The notes under the pieces are model-generated. The model was not told the DNA's origin. It saw only the letters and a list, made by a program, of their open reading frames with translations, and did not search any database. Shown one piece after another: positions 22,364-32,836 of a stretch of 64,000 nucleotides of DNA (the first letter of the stretch is position 1; each line of letters opens with the position of its first letter). Both the position numbers and the translations under genes were made by a program. Source of the DNA: Zea mays (lineage: Eukaryota; Streptophyta; Magnoliopsida; Poales; Poaceae); the NCBI RefSeq assembly GCF_902167145.1, contig NC_050096.1:179959825-180023824 (forward strand), given 5' to 3'.

Positions 22364-24107
22364 TAGGAGGAAGTAAGTATGGTCTTGTTATAGTTGATGA
22401 TTTTTCCCGCTTCACTTGGGTATTCTTTTTGCAGGATAAATCTGAAACCCAAGGGACCCTCAAGCGCTTCCTAAGGAGAGCTCAAAACGAGTTTGAGCTC
22501 AAAGTGAAGAAGATAAGAAGCAACAATGGGTCCGAGTTCAAGAACCTTCAAGTGGAGGAGTATCTTGAGGAGGAAGGAATCAAGCACGAGTTCTCCACTC
22601 CCTACACACCACAGCAAAATGGTGTGGTAGAGAGGAAGAACAGGACGCCTATAGACATGGCGAGGACGATGCTTGGAGAGTTCAAGACCCCCGAGCGCTT
22701 TTGGTCGGAAGCCGTGAACACGTCTTGCCACGCCATCAATCAGGTCTACCTTCATCGCCTCCTCAAGAAGACTTCGTATGAGCTACTAACCAGTAACAAA
22801 CCCAATGTTTCGTATTTTCGAGTTTTTGGGAGTAAATGCTACATTCTAGTGAAGAAGGGTAGGAATTCCAAATTTGCTCCCAAAGCCGTAGAAGGGTTTT
22901 TGTTAGGTTATGACTCAAATACAAAGGCGTATAGGGTCTTCAACAAATCATCGAGTTTGGTTGAAGTCTCTAGCGACGTTGTATTTGATGAGACTAATGG
23001 CTCTCCAAGAGAGCAAGTTTTTGATCTTGATGATATAGATGAAGAAGACGTTCCAACGGCCGCAATGCGCACCATGGCAATTGGAGATGTGAGGCCAGTG
23101 GAACAAAAGGAGCAAGATCAATCTTCTTCCTCAATAATGGTGCATCCCCCAACTCAAGAAGATGAACAGGTTCATCAAGAGGAGGCGTGCGATCAAGGGG
23201 GAGCACAAGATGATCAAGTAATGGAGGAAGAAGCACAACCGGCACCTCCAACCCAAGTCCGAGCGATGATTCAAAGGGATCATCCCGTCGACCAAATTTT
23301 GGGTGACATTAGCAAGGGAGTAACTACTCGATCTCGATTAGTTAATTTTTGTGAGCATTACTCCTTTGTCTCTTCTATTGAGCCTTTCAGGGTAGAGGAG
23401 GCCTTGCTAGATCCGGACTGGGTGTTGGCCATGCAAGAGGAGCTCAACAACTTCAAGAGAAATGAAGTTTGGACACTGGTGCCTCGTCCTAAGCAAAATG
23501 TTGTGGGAACCAAATGGGTGTTCCGCAACAAACAAGACGAGCACGGAGTGGTGACAAGGAACAAGGCACGACTTGTGGCAAAAGGTTATGCCCAAGTCGC
23601 AGGTTTGGACTTTAAGGAGTCTTTTGCTCCTGTGGCTAGGCTAGAGTCCATTCGTATTTTGCTAGCATATGCCGCTCACCATTCTTTCAGGTTGTTCCAA
23701 ATGGATGTGAAGAGCGCTTTCCTTAACGGGCCAATCAAGGAGGAGGTGTACGTGGAGCAACCCCCTGGTTTCGAGGATGAACGGTACCCCGACCACGTGT
23801 GTAAGCTCTCTAAGGCGCTCTATGGACTTAAGCAATCCCCAAGAGCATGGTATGAATGCCTTAGAGATTTTTTAATTGCTAATGCTTTCAAGGTTGGGAA
23901 AGCCGATCCAACTCTTTTTACTAAGACTTGTGATGGTGATCTTTTTGTGTGCCAAATTTATGTCGATGACATAATATTTGGTTCTACTAATCAAAAGTCT
24001 TGTGAAGAGTTTAGCAGGGTGATGACTCAAAAGTTTGAGATGTCGATGATGGGCGAGTTAAGCTATTTCCTTGGGTTCCAAGTGAGGCAACTCAAGGATG
24101 GGACCTT
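22364..24107 (+). pseudogene. pol: Element B pol, 5'-deleted, first part (integrase to RT)
   Basis: Starts inside integrase ([16 protein letters not shown]) with no protease or first catalytic Asp, so it cannot act as a full polyprotein. The second integrase Asp motif has changed (RSNNGSEF where G has RSDNGSEF), which removes that catalytic residue. RT follows with [20 protein letters not shown] and the active-site YVDD. The frame is cut at 24107 by C; ACCTT at 24103-24107 is the left target duplication. The last part resumes at 46208. Confidence 0.88.
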
Positions 24108-25413
24108 TGAAAGGGAATTAGGCTTACACCTATTTCCTAAATGATTTTGGTGGTTGAATTGCCCAACACAAATAATTGGACTAACTAGTTTGCTCTAGTG
24201 TATAAGTTATACAGGTGCCAAAGGTTCACACTTAGCCAATAAAAAGACCAAGTATTGGGTTCAACAAAAGAGCAAAGGGACAACCGAAGGCACCTCTGGT
24301 CTGGCGCACCGGACTGTCCGGTGCACCACCGGACAGTGTCCGGTGCACCAGAGGACTCCAAGTCAAACTCGTCACCTTCGGGAAAATCCGGAGGTGCTCC
24401 GCTATAATTCACCGGACTGTCCGGTGTACACCGGACAGTGTCCGGTGCTCCAAGGAACGGCGCCTCAGGAACTCGCTAGCTTCGGGAATTCGCAACGGCT
24501 AGTCCACTATAATTCACCGGACATGTCCGGTGTGCACCGGACTGTCCGGTGTGACATCGAAGCAACGGATATTTTGGCGCCAACGGCTACCTGCAGCGCA
24601 TTAAATGCGCGCCAGCGCGCGCAGAAGTTAGGCACGCCCATACTGGCGCACCGGACACTCTACAGTACATGTCCGGTGCGCCACCGGACATCCAGGCGGG
24701 CCCAGAAGACAGAGCTCCAACGGTCGGAACCCAACGGCTTTGGTGACGTGGCTGGCGCACCGGACATGTCCGGTGTGCACCGGACTGTCCGGTGCACCAT
24801 ACGACAGTCAGCCCCACCAAACGGCTAGTTTGGTGGTTGGGGCTATAAATACCCCCAACCACCCACCATTCGTTGCATCCAAGTTTTCACACTTCCAACC
24901 ACTTACAAGAGCTAGACATTCAATTCTAGACACACCCAAGAGATCAAATCCTCTCCCAAATTCCACACAAAGCTTTAGTGACTAGTGAGAGAGATTTGCT
25001 TGTGTTCTTTCGAGCTCTTGTGCTTGGATTGCTTTCTTCTTTCTTGATTCTTTCTTGCGATCAAACTCACTTGTAATTGAGGCAAGAGACACCAATCTTG
25101 TGGTGCTCCTTGTAGGAACTTTGTGTTCCAAGTGATTGAGAAGAGAAAGCTCACTCGGTCCGAGGGACCGTTTGAGAGAGGGAAAGGGTTGAAAGAGACC
25201 CGGTCTTTGTGACCACCTCAACGGGGAGTAGGTTTGCAAGAACCGAATCTCGGTAAAACAAATCCTTGTGTCTCACTGCTTTACTCGCTTGCGATTTGTT
25301 TTTACGCCCTCTCGCGGACTCGTTTATATTTCTAACGACTAACCCGGCTTGTAGTTGTGATTATTTTGAGAATTTCAGTTTCGCCCTATTCACCCCCCTC
25401 TAGGCGACTATCA
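24108..25413 (+). repeat. Element C 5' LTR
   Basis: 1306 bp, from TGAAAGGGAATTAGGC to GGCGACTATCA. Palindromes of the CACCGGACAGTGTCCGGTG type are concentrated at 24305-24560 and 24640-24800. TATA box at 24844. Confidence 0.93.
24844..24851 (+). promoter_or_regulatory. Element C 5' LTR TATA box
   Basis: TATAAATA within GGGGCTATAAATACCCCC; counterpart in the 3' LTR at 45638-45645. Confidence 0.75.
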
Positions 25414-25415
25414 AT

Positions 25416-25428
25416 TGGTATCAGAGCC
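25416..25428 (+). other. Element C primer-binding site
   Basis: TGGTATCAGAGCC, the canonical tRNA-Met primer site of plant Copia elements, two bases after the LTR. Confidence 0.9.
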
Positions 25429-25461
25429 CGGTGCTTCATTAGAGCCTAACCACTCGAAGTG

Positions 25462-28097
25462 ATGTCGGGAGAACTCGCCAAGAGGGAGATGGAGACCGGC
25501 GACAAGCCCGCTACAAGCCACGGGTCGACTTCATTGGAAGAGTCCCGCAACAAAGGGAAGGGGAAGGAGAAGAAACCCTCTTCCCGCAAGTCGGATCGAA
25601 GGGGCGACAAGCACAAGAGGATGAGGAAAGTGGTCTACTACGAGACCGATTCTTCATCACCATCGACCTCCGACTCCGATGCACCGTCCGTTACTTCTAA
25701 GCGCCAAGAGCGCAAGAAGTATAGTAAGATTCCTCTACGCTATCCCCATATTTCAAAACGTACTCCTTTGCTCTCCGTTCCATTAGGCAAACCACCAGTT
25801 TTTGACGGTGAAGATTATAATATGTGGAGTGACAAAATGAGGCATCATCTAACCTCACTCCACACAAGCATATGGAATGTTGTTGAGTTTGGTGTACAGG
25901 CACCATCCGTAGGGGATGAAGACTACGACTCGGACGAGGTGGCCCAAATTCACCACTTTAACTCCCAAGCCACTACTATACTCCTCGCCTCTCTAACTCG
26001 AGAGGAGTATAATAAGGTGCAAGGGTTAAAAAGTGCGAAGGAAATTTGGGACGTACTCAAGACCGTGCATGAAGGAGACGAGGTGACAAAGATCACCAAG
26101 CGGGAAACGATCGAGGGGGAGCTCGGTCGCTTCATGCTTCACCAAGGGGAGGATCCACAAGCCATGTACAACCGCTTAAAGACCTTGGTGAATCAAGTGC
26201 GCAACCTCGGGAGCGAAAAATGGGATGACCATGAAATGGTCAAGGTTATTCTTAGATCCCTCGTATTTCTTAACCCTACACAAGTTCAATTAATTCGAGG
26301 TGATCCTAGATATAAGCTAATGTCTCCCGAGGAAGTTATAGGAAAATTTGTGAGCTTTGAGCTAATGATTAAAGGCTCAAAGAAAATCATCGAGCAAGGC
26401 ACCTCCTCCACACCCGAAGCACAACCGGTCGCATTCAAGGCGACGGAGGAGAAAAAGGAGGAGTCTACATCAAGTAGACAACCCATCGACGCTTCCAAGC
26501 TCGACAACGAGGAGATGACGCTCATTATCAAGAGTTTCCGTCAAATCCTCAAACAAAGGAGGGGGAAGGACTACAAACCCCGCTCCAAGAAAGTGTGCTA
26601 CAAATGTGGTAAGCCCGGTCATTTTATTGCAAAATGTCCATTATCTAGTGATAGTGACAGGGGCGACGACAAGAAGGGGAGAAGAAAGGAGAAGAAGAGA
26701 TACTACAAGAAGAAGGGCGGCGATGCCCATGTTTGTCGTGAGTGGGACTCCGACGAAAGCTCTAGCGACTCCTCCGACGACGAGGACACCGCCAACATCG
26801 CCATCACCAAGGGACTTCTCTTCCCCAACGTTGGCCACAAGTGCCTCATGGCAAAGGACGGCAAAAGGAAGAAGGTTAAATCAAAATCCTCCACTAAATA
26901 TGAATCTTCTAGTGATGACAATGCTAGTGATGAGGAAGATAATTTGCGTACCCTTTTTGCCAACCTTAACATGGAACAAAAGGAAAAGTTAAATGAATTA
27001 ATTAGTGCCATCCATGAAAAGGATGATCTCTTGGACTCCCAAGAGGACTTCCTAATCAAGGAAAATAAAAACATGTTAAGGTTAAGAATGCTTATGCTCT
27101 AGAGGTAGAAAAATGTGAGAAATTATCTAGTGAGCTAAGCACATGTCATGATACTATAGGCAACCTTAGAAATGAAAATGCCAAATTAATTGCTAAGGTT
27201 GATTCTCATGTTTGTAATGTTTCAACTTCCAATCCTAGAGATGATAATGTTGATTTGCTTGCTAGGATTGATGAATTGAACATTTCTATTGCTAGCCTTA
27301 AAGTTGAAAATGAGAAATTGCTTGCTAAGGCTAAAAATTTTGATGTTTGCAATGCTACTATTTCTAACCTTAGGAGTGAAAACGATATATTACATGCTAA
27401 GGTTGTAGAATTAAAATCTTCCAAACCCTCTACATCTATCGTTGAGCATGTATCTATTTGTACTAGATGTAGAGATGTTGATATTAATGCTATTCATGAT
27501 CACATGTCTTTAATTAAACAACAAAATGATCATATAGCAAAATTAGATGCTAAAATTACCGAGCATAACTTAGAGAATGAAAAATTTAAATTTGCTCGTA
27601 GTATGCTTTATAATGGGAGACGCCCTGGCATCAAGGATGGCATTGGCTTCCAAAGGGGAGACAATGTCAAACTCAATGCCCCTCCTAAAAGATTGTCCAA
27701 TTTTGTAAAGGGCAAGGCTCCCGTGCCTCAAGATAACGAGGGTTACATTTTGTATCCTGCCGGTTATCCCGAGAGCAAAATTAGAAAAATTTACTCTAGG
27801 AAGTCTCACTCTGGCCCAAATCATGCTTTTATGTATAAGGGTGAGACATCTAGTTCTAGGAAACCAACCCGTGCTAAGTTGCCTAAAAGGAAAACTTCTA
27901 GTGCATCAAATGATCATAACATTTCATTCAAAACTTTTGATGCGTCATATGTTTTAACTAACAAATCCGGCAAGGTAGTTGCCAAGTTTGTTGGGGGCAA
28001 ACACAAGGGCTCCAAGACTTGTGTTTGGGTACCCAAAGTTCTTGTTTCTAATGCCAAAGGACCCAAAACCGTTTGGGTACCTAAAGTCAAGAACTAA
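25462..28097 (+). pseudogene. gag: Element C gag with coiled-coil extension, one frame break
   Basis: The ATG at 25462 gives MSGELAKRE. In order: a Lys/Ser-rich N-terminus, the capsid-like UBN2-type region (MWSDKMRHHL ... ELMIKGSKKI), a CCHC knuckle (CYKCGKPGHFIAKC, about 26599-26640), a Lys-rich and then acidic Ser/Asp tract, and a long coiled-coil region. The first frame ends at TAG 27100-27102. The coiled-coil part continues in another frame from about 27080 to TAA at 28095-28097, ending VPKVKN. The same frame arrangement occurs in A, although the local bases differ. Gag assembles the particle that packages element RNA. Confidence 0.88.
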
Positions 28098-28110
28098 ACT
28101 TGTTTTGTAG

Positions 28111-30920
28111 GTTTATGCATCCGGGGGCTCAAGTTGGATCATCGATAGCGGGTGCACAAACCACATGACTGGGGAGAAGAAAATGTTCTCCTCCTACGAG
28201 AAAAACCAAGATCCCCAACGAGCGATCACATTCGGGGATGGAAACCAAGGTTTGGTTAAAGGATTGGGTAAAATTGCTATATCTCCTGACCATTCTATTT
28301 CCAATATTTTTCTTGTAGATTCATTAGATTACAATTTGCTTTCTGTATCTCAATTATGCAAAATGGGCTACAACTGTCTATTCACTGACATTGGTGTCAC
28401 TGTCTTTAGAAGAAGTGATGATTCAATAGCATTTAAGGGAGTGTTGGAGGGTCAGCTATACTTGGTAGATTTCGATAGAGCTGAACTCGACACTTGCTTA
28501 ATTGCTAAGACTAACATGGGTTGGCTCTGGCACCGCCGACTAGCCCATGTTGGGATGAAGAATCTTCATAAGCTTCTAAAGGGAGAGCACATTTTAGGAC
28601 TAACCAATGTTCATTTTGAGAAAGACAGGGTTTGTAGCGCATGCCAAGCAGGAAAGCAAGTTGGTGCCCATCATCCACACAAGAACATCATGACGACCGA
28701 CAAGCCGCTTGAGCTACTCCACATGGATCTATTTGGCCCGATTGCTTACATAAGCATCGGCGGGAGTAAGTATTGTCTTGTAATAGTGGATGATTATTCT
28801 CGCTTCACTTGGGTATTCTTTTTGCAGGAAAAATCTCAAACCCAAGAGACCTTAAAGGGATTCTTGAGACGGGCTCAAAATGAGTTCGGCTTAAGGATCA
28901 AGAAAATTAGAAGCGACAACGGGACGGAGTTCAAGAACTCTCAAATTGAAGGCTTCCTTGAGGAGGAGGGCATCAAGCATGAGTTCTCTTCTCCCTACAC
29001 GCCACAACAAAATGGTGTAGTGGAGAGGAAGAATAGAACTCTATTGGACATGGCAAGAACCATGCTTGATGAGTACAAGACTTCGGATCGGTTTTGGGCC
29101 GAGGCGGTCAACACCGCCTGCTACGCCATCAACCGGTTGTATCTACACCAAATCCTCAAGAAGACATCCTATGAACTCCTAACCGGTAAAAAGCCCAATA
29201 TTTCATATTTTAGAGTCTTTGGTAGCAAATGCTTTATACTTGTTAAAAGAGGTAGAAAATCTAAATTTGCTCCTAAGACTGTAGAAGGCTTTTTACTAGG
29301 ATATGATTCAAACACAAGGGCATATAGAGTCTTTAACAAGTCCTCGGGACTAGTTGAAGTTTCTTGTGACGTTGTGTTTGATGAAACTAACGGCTCTCAA
29401 GTAGAGCAAGTTGATCTTGATGAGATAGGTATTGAAGAGGCTCTGTGCATCGTGCTAAGGAACATGTCCATTGGGGATGTGTGTCCTAAGGAATCCGAAG
29501 AGTCTCCAAATGCACAAGATCAACCATCCTCCTCCACGCAAGTATCTCCACCAACTCAAAATGAGGATGAAGCTCAAAGTGATGAAGTAGAAAATCAAGC
29601 AAATGAGCCACCTCAAGATGACAGCAATGATCAAGGGGGAGATGCAAATGATCAAGACAAGGAGGATGAAGAACAAAGGCCGCCACACCCAAGAGTCCAC
29701 CAAGCAATCCAACGAGATCACCCCGTCGACACCATCCCCGGCGACATTCATAAGGGGGTAACTACTAGAACTCGTGTTGCACATTTTTGTGAGCATTACT
29801 CTTTTGTTTCCTCTATTGAGCCACACAGGGTAGAGGAAGCACTACAAGATTCGGATTGGGTGGTGGCGATGCAAGAGGAGCTCAACAACTTCACTAGGAA
29901 TGAGGTATGGCATTTAGTTCCACGTCCTAATCAAAATGTTGTAGGAACCAAATGGGTCTTCCGCAACAAGCAAGACGAGCATGGTGTGGTGACAAGGAAC
30001 AAAGCTCGACTTGTGGCCAAGGGATACTCCCAAGTCGAAGGTTTGGATTTCGGTGAAACCTATGCACCCGTAGCTAGGCTTGAGTCAATTCGCATATTAT
30101 TAGCCTATGCTACTTACCATGGCTTCAAGCTTTATCAAATGGACGTGAAGAGTGCCTTCCTCAATGGACCAATCAAGGAAGAGGTCTATGTTGAGCAACC
30201 TCCCGGCTTTGAAGATAGTGAGTACCCTAACCATGTGTATAAACTCTCTAAGGCGCTTTATGGGCTTAAGCAAGCCCCACGAGCATGGTATGAATGCCTA
30301 AGGGATTTCCTTATCACTAATGGATTCAAAGTCGGAAAGGCCGATCCTACTTTATTCACCAAAACACTTGAAAATAACTTGTTTGTATGCCAAATTTATG
30401 TTGATGATATTATATTTGGATCTACTAACGAGTCTACATGTGAAGAATTTAGTAGGATCATGACACAAAAATTCGAGATGTCTATGATGGGGGAGTTGAA
30501 GTATTTCTTAGGATTTCAAGTGAAGCAACTCCAAGAGGGCACCTTCCTAAGCCAAACGAAGTATACTCAAGATATTCTAAGCAAGTTTGGGATGAAGGAT
30601 GCCAAACCCATCAAGACACCCATGGGAACCAATGGGCATCTCGACCTCGACGAGGGAGGTAAATCCGTCGATCAAAAGGTATACCGGTCGATGATAGGTT
30701 CATTACTCTATTTATGTGCATCTCGACTGGACATTATGCTTTCCGTATGCATGTGTGCAAGATTCCAAGCCGACCCTAAGGAAGCTCACCTTACGGCCGT
30801 AAAACGAATCTTGAGATATTTAGTTTATACTCCTAAGTTCGGGCTTTGGTATCCTAGGGGATCCACATTTGATTTGATTGGTTATTCGGATGCTGATTGG
30901 GCAGGGTGTAAAATCAATAG
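28111..30920 (+). CDS. pol: Element C pol, part before the D insertion
   Basis: The frame is continuous from GTT at 28111, directly after TAG at 28108-28110, to the D insertion. Protease DSG is in [15 protein letters not shown]; then pre-integrase HRRLAHVG ... CSACQAGK; integrase with [15 protein letters not shown] and NGVVERKNR; an acidic linker; RT with [20 protein letters not shown] and YVDD; and the start of RNase H ([12 protein letters not shown]). AATAG at 30916-30920 is the left target duplication of D. The last ~145 codons are at 43660-44092. Apart from D the frame has no stop, so this pol was probably functional until D landed. Expression now is not expected. Confidence 0.9.
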
Positions 30921-32404
30921 TGAAAGGATCACGATGCCCAAGAGGGGGGGTGAATTGGGCTTCTCTAAAAATTAACACTAATTAAAACCTAAGCAAGAGC
31001 TAAGCAAGAGCCCAACTTCACCCCAACAACTAGCACTAAGAATATAATACTAGAAATGCAATAAAGCTAAGACAATACTTCAAATACTTGCTAAACAAAT
31101 ACACAATGTAAAGTGCTAGAATTAAGTGCGGAATGTAAAGCAAAGTTTAGAAGACTCCTCCAATTTTTCCCGAGGTATCGAAGAGTCGGCACTCTCCACT
31201 AGTCCTCGTTGGAGCACCCGCGCAAGGGTATCGCTCCCCCTTGGTCCTCGCAAGAACCAAGTGCTCACTACGAGATGATCCTTTGCCACTCCGGCGCGGT
31301 GGATCCCTCGAGACCGCTTACAAACTTGAGTCGGGTCACCAACAAGATCTTCACGGTGATCACCGAGCTCCCAATGCCACCAAGCCGTCTAGGTGATGCC
31401 GATCACCAAGAGTAACAAGCCGTAAACTTTCGCTTGACCAAGAGAAGCCTAATGCAAGTGGTGTGTGCTCTAGGTGGCTCTCACTAGCGCTAATGAGGAA
31501 CAAACGCGGAATATGATTCTCTAATCTCCTCACTAGGCTTTTGGTGCTTGCAATGCTCTAGCAATGTGCTGGAATAAATGTGGAGTGCAAGACATTGAAT
31601 ATGGTGGGTGGAAGGGGTATAAATAGCCCTCACCCACCAACTAGCCGTTACAGGCATCTCACTACGCAATGGCGCACCGGACAGTCCGGTGCGCCACCGG
31701 TGCGCCACCGGTGCGCCAACGGTCGTTTCCAACGGCTAGTTCTGACAGCTAGCCGTTGGACTCATGGCACACCGGACAGTGAACAGTTCACTGTCCGGTG
31801 CACACCGGACAGTCCGGTGCGATGTCCGGTGCGCCACTAAAATTCAACTCCCAAACTTGCGCTCTCGGGTTTCTGCGGAGGGAAAGCCTCTGCCGCGGAC
31901 CAGCCTGGTCCCACCTGGCAGAGGGTGCACCGGATAGTCTGGTGCACACCGGACAGTCCGGTGCCCCAAGGCCAGAAACACTAACTCTTGTTTTTCAGCT
32001 GATTTTCAAATCGGTTTTCGTTCTAACTTGTGAGTGAGTTCTAGAGTGACACCTAGCACTGTGTATGAGTGTGATTGTGCACCAACACTACACTAGAACT
32101 CTCTTGGTCAAACTACTCATCGACAACCCCTCTTTATAGTACGGCTAAAAGAGAATAAAAGACCTAACTAAACCGCGAGTGTCCACATCTCCTTGACACT
32201 CGGACTCCGTAGACCTTCACCTTTTGTTTCGTTGTTTTAGCCGTCGCTTCGAGTTCTCATCTCCGGGATTGTTTTCACCGTGGTAGTACTTCTACCTGTC
32301 ATGCGACCTAACTTACCATTTGTCTCTGCAAAACACACGTTAGTCACATATAATATTACGTTGTCATTAATCACTAAAACCAACCAGGGGCCTAGATGCT
32401 TTCA
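30921..32404 (-). repeat. Element D 3' LTR (left copy)
   Basis: 1484 bp. On the plus strand it begins TGAAAGGATCACG and ends CTAGATGCTTTCA. Palindromes lie at 31674-31830 and 31927-31965. On the element strand the TATA-like box is TATTTATA (31618-31625), in the same GGGCTA...ACCCC frame as the boxes of the other elements. Confidence 0.93.
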
Positions 32405-32836
32405 ATCTCCCCCTTTTTGGTGATTGATGACAACCCTACAAGTTTTGTGAGAGTAGTTTGTTTTGAAGTTTCTGTCAATAGAAAGAATGGTTAGTTATAC
32501 TCAGTAATCTTTGACAGAAAGAACGTGTACCATAATAATAAGAGTGAGCGCATACATATCATAAGATTCTTGTTCATATAGAAGTGAAGTTAAATCAATG
32601 AAACAAGAACTAGAGGACTGGTGATAAAATATAAGGTGAAAACATAATACACACAGTCAATCATAAGCAACGAGATTATATGTCGAGTTTGTGAGCCAAA
32701 AACATCAAGCTAGTACAGAGAGTAGCAAGCACATATATTACATCAAAATGACTCTCTACTAACTCTCTAACTCCCCCTAGCTCTCACAACTCATATCTCT
32801 CCCCCTTTGGCGTCAAACACCAAAAGGGACCTGAAC
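32405..32836 (-). other. Element D 3' non-coding region with polypurine tracts
   Basis: On the minus strand the tract AAAAAGGGGGAGAT (32405-32418) abuts the 3' LTR and would prime plus-strand DNA synthesis. Further GGGGGAG motifs on that strand lie near 32772 and 32800, the multiple-tract pattern usual for Sireviruses. No gene is seen. Confidence 0.8.

Noticed and set aside
24300..24800. Spaced short palindromes as a CRISPR-like array
   Set aside because: Units are irregularly spaced, self-complementary and confined to LTRs of eukaryotic retroelements; there are no cas genes.
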